From an uncultured Lachnospiraceae bacterium (GTDB lineage: Bacteria; Bacillota; Clostridia; Lachnospirales; Lachnospiraceae): DNA of 64,000 nt. The first letter of the stretch is position 1, and each line of letters begins with the position of its first letter. Both the position numbers and the translations under genes were made by a program. Location: NCBI GenBank assembly GCA_910579225.1, contig CAJTTI010000012.1:1-64000 (forward strand). Direction: 5' to 3'. Positions 44,041 to 53,100 of this stretch are shown in pieces. The notes beneath the pieces were generated by a model. That model saw only the letters and a program-made list of their open reading frames with translations, was not told where the DNA came from and searched no databases.

Positions 44041-45006
44041 TTATTTTCTATTCTTTTTTTGCGCAATATTGCTCATTGCGACAGCGAGTATAATGATCAA
44101 TCCTTTGACCACCGTCTGCTGTGCGCTGCTCAGATTAGCCAGTATCAATGCATTGTTGATCATTCCCATTAAAACGGAGCCGAAGAGAGCCCCGATCACG
44201 GATCCTGTGCCGCCTGACATAGATGTGCCGCCAAGCACGACTGCTGCGATTACGGACATTTCATCGCCGTCACCGTAGGAATAACGTCCGGCCTGGAGCC
44301 GCCCCGCATACAGGATACCGGCAAAAGCTGCAAAAGCACCGGATAAGATAAAAGCAGTCATTTTTACCTTTATAGTATTGATACCGCTGTATTGGGCCGA
44401 CATCTCATTGCCGCCGGTCGCAAGGATGTGACGTCCGAAGGATGTTTTGTTAAAAAGTGCAAAGCCTGCAACATAAAATACGAAAGTCCACAGCAACAGT
44501 ACCGGGATACCGGCGATCTCACCGATTCCAAAGACTGTACAGAATGTCTTGTTTGCAATGGGTACAGCGGCAGTGTCTGTAATCCACATAGCGCTTCCTC
44601 TGACTACCTGCATCATACCCATTGTGGCGAGGAAAGCAGGAAGTCCGAATCTGGTTACAAGCATGCCATTGACTGCTCCGATCAGGCATCCAAAACAGAT
44701 TCCGGCTGCTAAAGCCAGAAAAATCGAATTGGTACTTTGCAGGATTAAAGAGACAATCATTGCTGTCATTGCCGCTACGGAGCCTACAGTCAGGTCGATC
44801 TGTCCGGCTGCCATTACCAGAGTGCCGGCGACAGCCATAATCGAGATCATGGTTGTCTGCCGAAGAATATTGACAATATTATTGGCGCTTAAAAATCCCT
44901 TGTTACCCAATGCTACTGCAAATACCAGAAATACCCCTACGAAAATCAGGTATACCATGTATTTGTCCCATTGGATATTTTTTTTAACAGCTTTGTTGGA
45001 TTGCAT
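44041..45006 (-). CDS. ABC sugar transporter permease (RbsC type)
   Basis: 321 residues with about eight to ten hydrophobic segments, including GNKGFLSANNIVNILRQTT, AAGQIDLTVGSVAAMTAMIV and the characteristic GGTSMSGGTGSVIGALFG near the C-terminus. It forms the channel of a ribose/xylose/inositol-class importer with the ATPase and binding protein encoded immediately upstream. ATG 45006 follows GGAGG and lies 23 bases inside the end of the ATPase gene. Confidence 0.93.
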   Translation of the reverse strand: MQSNKAVKKNIQWDKYMVYLIFVGVFLVFAVALGNKGFLSANNIVNILRQTTMISIMAVAGTLVMAAGQIDLTVGSVAAMTAMIVSLILQSTNSIFLALAAGICFGCLIGAVNGMLVTRFGLPAFLATMGMMQVVRGSAMWITDTAAVPIANKTFCTVFGIGEIAGIPVLLLWTFVFYVAGFALFNKTSFGRHILATGGNEMSAQYSGINTIKVKMTAFILSGAFAAFAGILYAGRLQAGRYSYGDGDEMSVIAAVVLGGTSMSGGTGSVIGALFGSVLMGMINNALILANLSSAQQTVVKGLIIILAVAMSNIAQKKNRK

Positions 45007-46483
45007 GCTGTAATTCCTCCTCTGCATTTATTTCTTTTCTTGAAAGACAGCCTGTTATTTTTCCGTCGAACAAGACGATGATCCGGTCACAGACCGCCAT
45101 CAGTTCCGTCAGTTCAGAGGAAACGAACAGTACGCCTTTTCCTTCATCTGCAAATTTTCGGATCAGATCAATGATTTCTGCTTTTGCACCAATATCAACA
45201 CCTGCTGTCGGCTCATCCAGCATCATGATTTCCGGGTTCATATTCAACCACTTGGCGACGACAATTTTTTGCTGGTTTCCGCCGGAAAGAAGATTGATTC
45301 TTTTGTGAATCCCGTCCGTTACGACGTTTAGCTGCTTAACATTGTTTTCAACAATTGCGTTCGCCCGCTTCTCGTCCACGAAGATTTTGTACTTGCGAAG
45401 GCTGGAAATCATCGGGAGAACCGCGTTTTCCTTTACGGTGTGAATCAGTACCAGCCCCTGTTTCCTCCTGTCCTCCGGGATCAGAGCAAAACCGGCACGG
45501 ATAGATGCCTGCGTATTTTTAATCACTGTTTCTTTCCCGTGGATTTTTATTGTTCCGCCCTGCATTGTTCTCCGCCCGAACAGAGTCTCCAGGATTTCGG
45601 TTCTTCCGCTTCCCATCAGTCCGGCAAATCCCAGGATTTCTCCAGGTTTTAAGGAAAAAGAGATATTTGAAATTTTGTCATTTACTTTCAGATGCTCAAC
45701 CGTCAGCAAATCCTCTTCGTGTTCTGCATAGGTTCGTTCCACCCAGTTGAATTTTTTACCGGCTCCATCGCCAAGCATATACTTGATGATGGTGTCCAGA
45801 TCCATATGTTTTATGTAATCTGTATGAGCAATAACGCCGTCTCTTAGTATGGTAATTGCGTCCGCAATTTTCAGAATTTCATTCATTCTGTGCGAGATAT
45901 AGACCATCGAGACGCCTTTTTCCTTTAAATCTGCAATCAAATGAAACAAATGTTCTGTTTCTGAATCTGACAGAGACGCCGTCGGTTCATCCAGAATCAA
46001 AATCTGTGCTTCTTTTGATACAGCCTTGGCAATCTCAACCATCTGGCTGACACCGACGCTTAAAGTTCCTACAACGGTGTCTGGTTTCACATCAATTCCC
46101 AGTTCCTGCAGTACTTTTTCCGCCTGCTGATTCATATAGGCAGTATCTCGAAAGCCATGCCTGGTTACTTCTTCCCCGAGAAAAATATTCTCCGCTACCG
46201 TCATGGTAGGAATCAGGGAAAGTTCCTGGAAAATCATTGCAATTCCATGGCGGTTTGCGTCATGAATACTGTGAATATTCACAGCGTTTCCGTTGACGAA
46301 AATTTCTCCTGCATCTTTCTGGTAAACACCAGTCATAATCTTCATCAATGTCGATTTTCCAGCCCCGTTTCCCCCAACAAGAGCATGAACTTCTCCTTTT
46401 TTCATAGAGAAATCTACACCTTTGAGTACAGGTACTGCGAAAGATTTTTGAATTCCTTTCATCTCCAATACATATTCGCTCAT
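44984..46483 (-). CDS. ABC sugar transporter ATPase (RbsA type)
   Basis: 499-residue protein with two tandem ATPase domains, as in RbsA/MglA. The first has Walker A GGNGAGKST, signature LSVGVSQMVEIAKA and LILDEPTAS. The second has a degenerate P-loop region (GLMGSGRTE), signature LSGGNQQKIVVAKW and MLDEPTAGVD. It energises import of a monosaccharide or cyclitol. It lies between the binding protein and permease genes, in a clear operon with overlaps and short gaps. Confidence 0.94.
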   Translation of the reverse strand: MSEYVLEMKGIQKSFAVPVLKGVDFSMKKGEVHALVGGNGAGKSTLMKIMTGVYQKDAGEIFVNGNAVNIHSIHDANRHGIAMIFQELSLIPTMTVAENIFLGEEVTRHGFRDTAYMNQQAEKVLQELGIDVKPDTVVGTLSVGVSQMVEIAKAVSKEAQILILDEPTASLSDSETEHLFHLIADLKEKGVSMVYISHRMNEILKIADAITILRDGVIAHTDYIKHMDLDTIIKYMLGDGAGKKFNWVERTYAEHEEDLLTVEHLKVNDKISNISFSLKPGEILGFAGLMGSGRTEILETLFGRRTMQGGTIKIHGKETVIKNTQASIRAGFALIPEDRRKQGLVLIHTVKENAVLPMISSLRKYKIFVDEKRANAIVENNVKQLNVVTDGIHKRINLLSGGNQQKIVVAKWLNMNPEIMMLDEPTAGVDIGAKAEIIDLIRKFADEGKGVLFVSSELTELMAVCDRIIVLFDGKITGCLSRKEINAEEELQHAIQQSC

Positions 46484-46514
46484 CGTTTCTACCTGTTCTT
46501 TCTTATACTCTCCC

Positions 46515-47720
46515 TTAATTGGTCATTGCGTTTTTAACTGTGTCAGGAGCTTCGGCATGGTATACATCCTGATAGGCTTGCAGAAGGTTGGATTTTTCCA
46601 CGCGTTTTGCGGGAACTGCCACATATGCCGGAGCTTCTTTGCCGAGCAGTGCATAAGCTGCCAGCGTTGCCTCTGCAACACCCTGGTCATAAGGAAGCTG
46701 CGCGCCCAGACCCAATACGTTTCCTTCGGCAATTTCTTTTGCAATGTTGTTGCCGAGATCGATTGTGCTCAGTAAAATATCATCGCGTCCGGCTGCGCGA
46801 AGTGCAGACAGAGCGCCCTCGCACGGAATATCCCAGTGGACAAATATTGCTTCGATATTCGGGTTCTGTGTGATCATTGCATCTGCTACCACATCGCAGC
46901 CATTTTCATTCTGGAATCCCATCCTTGATACAATTTCGATATCCGGGTATTTTTCTGACATCTCTTTTTCGAATGCTTCCAGTCTCTGGTTTGTCACAAA
47001 GAAATCCACGTCATAGTAAATAATGCCGATTTTTCCTTTGCCGCCGAGAGCCTCTCCGATCAGATCAGCTGCAATCAGGCCGTTGCCATAGTTGTCTGCT
47101 GAGACACAGCTGACATAATTTTCTCCGGCAGTAAATCCTGAAGGTACATTGTCCATAAAGACAATCTTTGTTCCGCTGTCAGCTACCCGCTGATAAGCAT
47201 TGGCTGTGGAAGTTGCATCAGTAGGGATTGATACCAGGATATCCGGTTTTTTCGCCATAATGGTTTCCAGGTCGGATACCTGTGTCTCGGCAGAGAAATT
47301 TGCATCAGTAATGGCGGTGATTTCAATACCCAGTTTTTTAAATGTATCTTCCAGTCCTTTCTGCTGCGCGGATGACCAGTCATTTCCGCCATAGTGGAAA
47401 CTGATAGCCGCTGTATAATTTCCTGCCTGAATCTGCGCGATTTCTTCATCGGTCAAAGACAGCTCGCTTGCCAGTACGGCGCTTTCTCCGTTCGGTCCGG
47501 TAGACTTTATTTCGTTGCTGTCGTTTTGGGCAGTTTCTGCCGGCGCTGAAGACTCTGTGTCTGCTGCCGGTTCTGCTTCCTCTGGCGTATCAGCTGCAGG
47601 CGCTTCGCTCTGTACAGAGTCCTGGTTTTCAGCGGGCGCGGTATTTCCTCCGCAGCCGGCCAGCAGTAAAGATGTCATTGATGCAATACACAATATGGAT
47701 AACCATTTATTCGCTTTCAT
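46515..47720 (-). CDS. Sugar-binding lipoprotein of the ABC importer
   Basis: 401 residues. A lipoprotein signal peptide ends in LLLAGC (lipidated Cys23), followed by a long Ala/Glu/Pro/Ser-rich tether (about 24-85). A type I periplasmic-binding domain follows (about 88-395: TAAISFHYGG, DILVSIPTDATSTANAYQRV, NYVSCVSADNYGNG). Over about 310 residues it aligns with the C-terminal half of the LacI-type regulator at 51006-53033, sharing TAAISFHY, YVSCVS and ALLGK. The ligand is unknown; context points to a hexose-like or cyclitol substrate that is then oxidised. Confidence 0.92.
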   Translation of the reverse strand: MKANKWLSILCIASMTSLLLAGCGGNTAPAENQDSVQSEAPAADTPEEAEPAADTESSAPAETAQNDSNEIKSTGPNGESAVLASELSLTDEEIAQIQAGNYTAAISFHYGGNDWSSAQQKGLEDTFKKLGIEITAITDANFSAETQVSDLETIMAKKPDILVSIPTDATSTANAYQRVADSGTKIVFMDNVPSGFTAGENYVSCVSADNYGNGLIAADLIGEALGGKGKIGIIYYDVDFFVTNQRLEAFEKEMSEKYPDIEIVSRMGFQNENGCDVVADAMITQNPNIEAIFVHWDIPCEGALSALRAAGRDDILLSTIDLGNNIAKEIAEGNVLGLGAQLPYDQGVAEATLAAYALLGKEAPAYVAVPAKRVEKSNLLQAYQDVYHAEAPDTVKNAMTN

Positions 47721-47736
47721 ATGTTCCTCCTGTTTT

Positions 47737-48549
47737 CTAAATCAATTTTCCTTTTAAATATTTATAAGATGTGCTGCAGGCGTCGGCAGGATCTCCGGCA
47801 TATCCGTCCACTTCCACCAGATAATCTCCGCAATAGCCCTGTTCCTTCAGAAATGCCAGAATAGCCTCAAAATCAATGCTTCCGGTTCCGAGAGGAGCAA
47901 ATCCATCCTGATTCAGATCTTTTAGATGGACAAAAGATATCCGGTCATAGTATTTTTTGACAATTTTCAGCGGATCCCCTCCGCCTGCTGCCAGATGAGC
48001 CAGATCCGGGCAGATCTTTATGTCTGTTCGTTCAAACAGTTTATCAATTTGTTCCGGACTCTCTGCCATTGAGCCGAGATGTGGATGATAGCTTGCTTCG
48101 ATGCCGTGGTCCGCAAATGCTTTGGAAGCTTCTGCAAGCCCTTCTGCCAGCAGCTGATAGTCTTCTTCCTGAATGCCTTTTCCTCTGATTGCCCCGCCGC
48201 AGAAAGCTACATAGGAAACACCAACCTGCTCTGCGAGTGTTGCCACAGCTTTCATATGATACATTTCATCTTCCAAAGCATCTTTATAGATAAAGTTTGC
48301 ACCGACACAGACGCTCATCATGCCGGCGTTATACCGGGCAAGCATATCTTTTAATACCTGAATATCTGCTGCATATTTGGTAAGATTTCCTTCCAGTACC
48401 TCGATGTACCGGAAACCGATCTCTGTGATCTTCTTTAGGACCGCTTCATCGTCGCACAGCGTCAGATAACGGATATCTTTGACGCTTGTTACGCCTCCGC
48501 CGTCGCCGACCAGCGGACCAAAGCCATTTGTCATGTATCCCAGTTTCAT
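47737..48549 (-). CDS. Xylose-isomerase-like TIM barrel (sugar isomerase/epimerase/dehydratase) 1
   Basis: 270 residues of the AP-endonuclease-2/xylose-isomerase fold. Likely metal ligands are in IEVLEG, YHPHLGSM, CPDLAHLAAGGGDP, FVHLKDLN and LVEVDGY. The SYHPHLGSMAESPEQIDKL segment recalls inosose dehydratase IolE. It would act on the product of one of the two cluster oxidoreductases, by epimerisation, isomerisation or dehydration (inference). First gene of the minus-strand operon, with an operator and promoter just upstream; GGAGG precedes ATG 48549. Confidence 0.88.
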   Translation of the reverse strand: MKLGYMTNGFGPLVGDGGGVTSVKDIRYLTLCDDEAVLKKITEIGFRYIEVLEGNLTKYAADIQVLKDMLARYNAGMMSVCVGANFIYKDALEDEMYHMKAVATLAEQVGVSYVAFCGGAIRGKGIQEEDYQLLAEGLAEASKAFADHGIEASYHPHLGSMAESPEQIDKLFERTDIKICPDLAHLAAGGGDPLKIVKKYYDRISFVHLKDLNQDGFAPLGTGSIDFEAILAFLKEQGYCGDYLVEVDGYAGDPADACSTSYKYLKGKLI

Positions 48550-48574
48550 AAAATCCTCCTTTTTGTTGTTTTAC

Positions 48575-48588
48575 AAATTTGCGCAAAT
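48575..48588. promoter_or_regulatory. LacI-type operator, minus-strand sugar operon
   Basis: AAATTTGCGCAAAT contains the dyad ATTTGCGCAAAT with a central CG. It lies just after the predicted start of transcription (about 48594) of the minus-strand operon, a repressing position. Confidence 0.82.
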
Positions 48589-48600
48589 AAGTGTGATTTC

Positions 48601-48629
48601 AATATAGACTATATCATTCGTTTTGTCAA
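48601..48629 (-). promoter_or_regulatory. Promoter of the minus-strand sugar uptake operon
   Basis: Minus strand: TTGACA (48629-48624) and TATATT (48606-48601), 17-base spacer. It drives the isomerase, binding protein, ATPase, permease and oxidoreductase genes. Confidence 0.88.
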
Positions 48630-48747
48630 CAATCCATTTATATTTTTCTTTTGAATTGGCTTTTTGCACAATTTTAGAATTTATTTTTGTTAAAAATAGA
48701 CAATAATTAGACTTTTTTATATATTTTTTGTTCATACTAATTTTCTG

Positions 48748-48776
48748 TTGACTTTTCTTATTGCTCATTATATAAT
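48748..48776 (+). promoter_or_regulatory. Promoter of the plus-strand sugar oxidation operon
   Basis: TTGACT (48748-48753) and TATAAT (48771-48776), 17-base spacer, in very AT-rich DNA. It drives the second TIM-barrel and second oxidoreductase genes. Confidence 0.9.
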
Positions 48777-48785
48777 ATTTTTTAT

Positions 48786-48800
48786 AAATTTGCGCAAATA
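48786..48800. promoter_or_regulatory. LacI-type operator, plus-strand sugar operon
   Basis: AAATTTGCGCAAATA, the same dyad as at 48575-48588, beginning about three bases after the predicted transcription start (about 48783). Confidence 0.82.
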
Positions 48801-48824
48801 CAGAAAAGAAAGGAGAAAACATAT

Positions 48825-49739
48825 ATGAAACTAGGATTTGTATCAGCTATTTTGGATAACAGTTCTTTCGAAGAGGTAATTGATACAGCTGCTTCTATTG
48901 GATATGAATGTGTTGAGGTTGCGTGCTGGCCGGTAGAAAAAGCTTCCAGAAGATATGCAGGCGTGACGCATATCCATATAGAAGAACTGGATGAAGAGAA
49001 AATCAGGCATATTAACGATTATTGCAGGCAGAAAAAAGTCGCAATCTCTGCGCTTGCCTATTATCCAAATGTATTGACGGAAGATCAAGTGGAGCAGGAG
49101 AAGATCAGAAAACATCTGATTGCGATGATTGAAGCGGCTCACGGGCTTGGAGTGGATACCATTACAACTTTTATTGGCAGAGCGCAGCATAAGACTGTTG
49201 AGGAAAATCTGGAGTTGTTCCAGGAAATCTGGAAGCCCATTATAAAGACGGCAGAGGAGAAGAAGGTAAAGATTGCAATTGAAAACTGCCCCATGCTCTT
49301 TGACGCCGGACAGTGGCCGGGAGGGCAGAACCTGATGACCACGCCGGCAATCTGGAGAAAGGTTTTCTCTCTTATTCCGAGTGATTTTCTGGGTCTGAAT
49401 TATGATCCTTCGCATTTTATCTGGCAGCAGATGGACTATATTGCGCCTCTGCATGAATTTAAGGAGAAGATCTTCCATGTTCACTATAAAGACATTAAAG
49501 TGTATCCCGACCGGCTTCGCGATGTGGGAATCATGGCCTATCCGCTGCAATATATGTCTCCGAAGCTTCCGGGACTGGGTGATGTGGACTGGGGGAAATA
49601 TGTCTCTGCGCTCAACGATATCGGTTATGACGGGTACAGCTGTATTGAGATTGAAGACAAGGCTTTTGAGGGTACGCCGGAACGGGTGCTTGACTCTCTT
49701 AAGCTTTCTTACCGCTATATGCGCCAGTATGTAATTTGA
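48825..49739 (+). CDS. Xylose-isomerase-like TIM barrel (sugar isomerase/epimerase) 2
   Basis: 304 residues of the same fold as the gene at 47737 but only distantly similar. Likely metal-binding positions are in IAIENCPM, LNYDPSHFIWQ, FHVHYKDIKV and CIEIEDKAFEG. Proteins with this YDPSH pattern often accompany Gfo/Idh/MocA dehydrogenases in sugar oxidation or keto-glycoside cleavage clusters (family knowledge, from memory). Here one follows 29 bases later. GAAAGGAG precedes ATG 48825. Confidence 0.88.
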   Translation: MKLGFVSAILDNSSFEEVIDTAASIGYECVEVACWPVEKASRRYAGVTHIHIEELDEEKIRHINDYCRQKKVAISALAYYPNVLTEDQVEQEKIRKHLIAMIEAAHGLGVDTITTFIGRAQHKTVEENLELFQEIWKPIIKTAEEKKVKIAIENCPMLFDAGQWPGGQNLMTTPAIWRKVFSLIPSDFLGLNYDPSHFIWQQMDYIAPLHEFKEKIFHVHYKDIKVYPDRLRDVGIMAYPLQYMSPKLPGLGDVDWGKYVSALNDIGYDGYSCIEIEDKAFEGTPERVLDSLKLSYRYMRQYVI

Positions 49740-49768
49740 CGGAAGATGAGAAAAAGGAGGATGGAATC

Positions 49769-50941
49769 ATGAGAGAGATGAAAGTCGGCCTGATTGGGGC
49801 CGGATTTATGGCAAAAGCACATGCCATTGCCTATGCCGGGATGCCTATGTTCTTCTGGCCTGCACCGGTGATGCCTGTGAAACAGACGATTGTCGATATT
49901 GACGAAAAGACAGCGGCAGAGTCTGCGAAAAGATTGGGATTTGCTGCTTATGAGACGGATTGGCGCCGGATGATCGAAGATCCTGAGATTGAGATTGTAG
50001 ACATCTGTACACCGAACAATGTTCATGCAGAGATTGCAATTGCCGCCGCCAAAGCGGGCAAGCATATTCTCTGCGAGAAGCCCATGGCGCTTACTTCCGA
50101 ACAGGCAAGGGAGATGTATCTGGCGGCAAAAGAGAACCATGTTACTACAATGGTTGCTTTTAATTATCGCCGTACGCCGGCAGTGCAGCTTGCGAAAAAA
50201 TATATTGACGAGGGAGCGCTGGGAAAACTTCTGGATTTTCGCGGTACCTATCTGCAGGACTGGTCCGCAGATCCTGACTCTCCGCTTTCCTGGCGTTTTC
50301 AGAAAAATGTCTGCGGAACCGGAGCGCTTGGAGATATTGGGACTCATATCGTTGATATGCTGCGTTTCCTGGTGGGGGAATTTGCGTCGGTCAATGCAAG
50401 AACAGCAACTTATATCCCGGAACGCCCTGTACAGTCCGGGCTTGCCGACAGTCTCGGGAATGTCAAAAGCGGGGGAAATGTTCCTAAGAAGCCGGTGGAC
50501 GTGGATGATCACTGCTGCTTTATGGTGCAGTGTCAAAACGGCGTTTTTGGAACAATAGAAGCGACCAGAAATGCATGGGGGCGCAGCAACTATATTACGT
50601 TCGAGATTCATGGCACCGAAGGTTCTCTGTTCTTTAATTATGAGCGCCGGGATGAGCTGAAGGTCTGTTTTGCCAAAGACGGCGATGACCGCCGCGGTTT
50701 CCGCACGGTCTATACGGGGCCGGCGCATCCTTACGGGGACCGGCTGTGGCCGATTCCGGCACTTGGGATCGGATATACAGAGACTAAGATGATCGAAATG
50801 TATGAATTTTTGAAAGCCGTCGCAGATGGCACACAGGCGGAACCTGGTTTCCGCGAGGGATATGCGGTGGAATTGATCTCGGATGCAATTTTGGAATCTG
50901 CACAGACGCATGCCTGGACAGACGTAAAGACAGTTGACTGA
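49769..50941 (+). CDS. Gfo/Idh/MocA-family oxidoreductase 2
   Basis: 390 residues, paralogous to the oxidoreductase at 42845. Rossmann start KVGLIGAGFMAKAHAIAYAG, CTPNNVHAEIAI, CEKPMAL, NYRRTPAVQLA, LSWRFQKNV, GDIGTHIVDMLR and RNAWGRSNYITFEIHG are seen. It is closer than its paralogue to what is recalled of levoglucosan-dehydrogenase-like enzymes, which oxidise the sugar C3 hydroxyl with NAD; the substrate is not proven. ATG 49769 follows GGAGG by about 8 bases; the open frame before it overlaps the previous stop. Confidence 0.9.
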   Translation: MREMKVGLIGAGFMAKAHAIAYAGMPMFFWPAPVMPVKQTIVDIDEKTAAESAKRLGFAAYETDWRRMIEDPEIEIVDICTPNNVHAEIAIAAAKAGKHILCEKPMALTSEQAREMYLAAKENHVTTMVAFNYRRTPAVQLAKKYIDEGALGKLLDFRGTYLQDWSADPDSPLSWRFQKNVCGTGALGDIGTHIVDMLRFLVGEFASVNARTATYIPERPVQSGLADSLGNVKSGGNVPKKPVDVDDHCCFMVQCQNGVFGTIEATRNAWGRSNYITFEIHGTEGSLFFNYERRDELKVCFAKDGDDRRGFRTVYTGPAHPYGDRLWPIPALGIGYTETKMIEMYEFLKAVADGTQAEPGFREGYAVELISDAILESAQTHAWTDVKTVD

Positions 50942-50960
50942 CAAAACGTGATCCAAAAAG

Positions 50961-51000
50961 AAGCCGGCGGGAATTTGCATTGTTTTCCGCCGGCTTTTTT
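50961..51000. terminator. Bidirectional terminator between the sugar operon and its regulator
   Basis: Perfect stem AAGCCGGCGG / CCGCCGGCTT (50961-50970, 50987-50996) with 16-base loop, then TTTT on the plus side and TTCTTTTT on the minus side. Confidence 0.87.
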
Positions 51001-51005
51001 CTTGT

Positions 51006-53033
51006 TTATTTCATTGTAAAATGAGGCAGATTTTCCCGAATCGCATGTCTGAGTTCTGCGGGCGGATTTTCTTTGAAAATATCGGACCAGGTCTTCAGAA
51101 GATTTTCGGGAGTCACCAGAACCGGTTCGATTCCGATAAAAGAAGGGGGCTGCTTGCCCAGAAGCGCGTTGGCGGCTGCCAGCGCGATTGCTTCTCCCTG
51201 TTCGTAAGGACACTGTGCGCTTAATGTTTTTACCATTCCGCCTTTTGCCATATTCATTGCGATTGAATAATCCAGATCTCCGGTTACAACTGCCACATCC
51301 GTCCGGTCTGATTCCGTCAATGCTCTTAGAACTTCGAGTGCCGGACCGTCCCAGGAGACATAGAATGCTTCTACTTCCGGATGGTGCATGATAAAGTCTT
51401 TTGCTTTTTTATATACCTCGGCTTCGGTCTGGAAGCTGATCTCTCCACAGACCTGTATCTCCGGAAATTCTTCCAGCAGCACCTGTTCTGCTGCGTTGTC
51501 CCTCTGCCTGGTGGCGTAAAAATGTTGGTTTCCGTGGCGCACGACCCCGACATGTTTCATTTTGTGGCGCATCATGTATTTTCCGAGCCCTTGTCCCATA
51601 TTCCGGCCGTGAGAATATTCGTTGACAGAGACGCAGGAAACATAATCTCCTGGTGCAATCCCGTCCGGAATGTTGGTAATTAGGACAAGCTTTGTCGCGC
51701 TGTTCACCACTTTCTGAAAAGCTTCTGCTGTGTCACGGGTATCGACAGGTATGGCAATCAGTAGATCGGGTGATAAAAACCGGATGCTTTCCAGCTGCCT
51801 GCACTGCATGGAAGCTTCGAAGTGGGCGTCGGTAACTGCGATAATGGAGATTCCCAAATCTTCGAAGATTTTTTTGATTCCCTTTTCCATCAGCTGCATC
51901 CAGGCCTTTCCTGTATAGTGGAAAGAAATGGCAGCAGTATAATTCTGGCAGCGAATCTGCTCTTTCTCTGCTTCTGACAACTCCAGAACTTCTGCGTTCT
52001 CTGCTTTTTCTCCAAAGGGCCCCCTTCCAATGCCGCGTGTGGAATTTCTTACATTCAGCCTTATTGGAAGTGTTGTCTTCTGAGGTTCCTTTTCGTCGCC
52101 TTTGATACGTTGCATCAGGGTCCTGACTGTCAGGGAAGCGCACTCCTGCGGCTGCTTGTCAATGCAGGTGAGTTCCGGTGCAAGCAGAGGCGCCCATTCA
52201 AAATCGTTGAGGCTTACAACGGAGATGTCTTTAGGAATTACAATGTTATGCACATGGAGGTATTTTAGAAGCGGAATGATTGGAAAAGAGTTGGCGACCA
52301 CAATTCCGGTTGGCGGTACTTCCTGTGCCATCATCTGATCCATTACCTGGAATACTTCGAGTTCTGTATTCAAATTGGGGAAAACAAGTTTTGGATTTTC
52401 TTCTATTCCATAGTCGTGAAGCGCTTTTTGATATCCCTCAAAGCGCCATGTTGATAAATCCCGGGAATTTCCCATGTATATGATATGCTCATGGCCGTTT
52501 TTGATCAGATGCTTTGCGGCCTGGTATCCCCCATCGAACATATTCGGAGAAAATACATCCGCTTTCAATCCTTTGACGGCCCTGCCGATCAGGATGACTG
52601 GTACAGAAATTTCGTGAAAAAATGCTTCTGTCAGAATTTCGCGTTCGTCAGGGAATGCAACAACGCCGCATAAATCTGGTGTTGCCAGAATCATGTTTTT
52701 CAATACTGCAAGGCGGGCCGTATCTTTGTCGTAGCTGGCCGAGACAATCGTGTATTCTGTATTCGTCAGAAGTTCCTTTATGTGTTCTTCTGTCTGTCTT
52801 TGGAACAGACTGCCTCTTTCTGATATCAATATAAAAATATATTTTAATCCATTGGACTTCTGATTTGTTCTGGATTTTTTGATGATAAAATTAGGTAATT
52901 CATCTAATTCGTGTATTGCGCGTTCTACTTTTTCCACCAATTCCGGACTTACATAGCGCGTGTGGTTTACCACATGAGAAACGGTTGATGTGGAAACTCC
53001 TGCGATTTTTGCGATATCCTTAATTGTTGCCAT
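51006..53033 (-). CDS. LacI-family regulator with a second, transporter-like sugar-binding domain
   Basis: 675 residues, about twice the usual LacI length. Residues 1-50 are the LacI helix-turn-helix and hinge (TIKDIAKIAGVSTSTVSHVV). About 60-335 are a normal LacI-type ligand-binding domain (VAFPDEREI, GYQAAKHLIKNGHEHIIYMG). About 350-665 form a second type I binding-protein domain that matches the cluster's lipoprotein (46515-47720) almost end to end, but without signal peptide. The dyad TTTGCGCAAA lies upstream of this gene and at both sugar promoters, so it probably controls the whole cluster and itself. The frame is continuous with no sign of assembly error. The start ATG 53033 follows AGAGGAT. 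Confidence 0.92.
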   Translation of the reverse strand: MATIKDIAKIAGVSTSTVSHVVNHTRYVSPELVEKVERAIHELDELPNFIIKKSRTNQKSNGLKYIFILISERGSLFQRQTEEHIKELLTNTEYTIVSASYDKDTARLAVLKNMILATPDLCGVVAFPDEREILTEAFFHEISVPVILIGRAVKGLKADVFSPNMFDGGYQAAKHLIKNGHEHIIYMGNSRDLSTWRFEGYQKALHDYGIEENPKLVFPNLNTELEVFQVMDQMMAQEVPPTGIVVANSFPIIPLLKYLHVHNIVIPKDISVVSLNDFEWAPLLAPELTCIDKQPQECASLTVRTLMQRIKGDEKEPQKTTLPIRLNVRNSTRGIGRGPFGEKAENAEVLELSEAEKEQIRCQNYTAAISFHYTGKAWMQLMEKGIKKIFEDLGISIIAVTDAHFEASMQCRQLESIRFLSPDLLIAIPVDTRDTAEAFQKVVNSATKLVLITNIPDGIAPGDYVSCVSVNEYSHGRNMGQGLGKYMMRHKMKHVGVVRHGNQHFYATRQRDNAAEQVLLEEFPEIQVCGEISFQTEAEVYKKAKDFIMHHPEVEAFYVSWDGPALEVLRALTESDRTDVAVVTGDLDYSIAMNMAKGGMVKTLSAQCPYEQGEAIALAAANALLGKQPPSFIGIEPVLVTPENLLKTWSDIFKENPPAELRHAIRENLPHFTMK

Positions 53034-53068
53034 AGTTCTGATCCTCTTATTTTGGTATTATTTATCAT

Positions 53069-53095
53069 ATTATACAAAGGGTAAGAAAATGTCAA
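53069..53095 (-). promoter_or_regulatory. Promoter of the double-domain LacI regulator
   Basis: Minus strand: TTGACA (53095-53090) and TATAAT (53074-53069), spacer 15, slightly short. The operator dyad lies directly upstream of the -35 box. Confidence 0.7.
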
Positions 53096-53100
53096 TAAAA

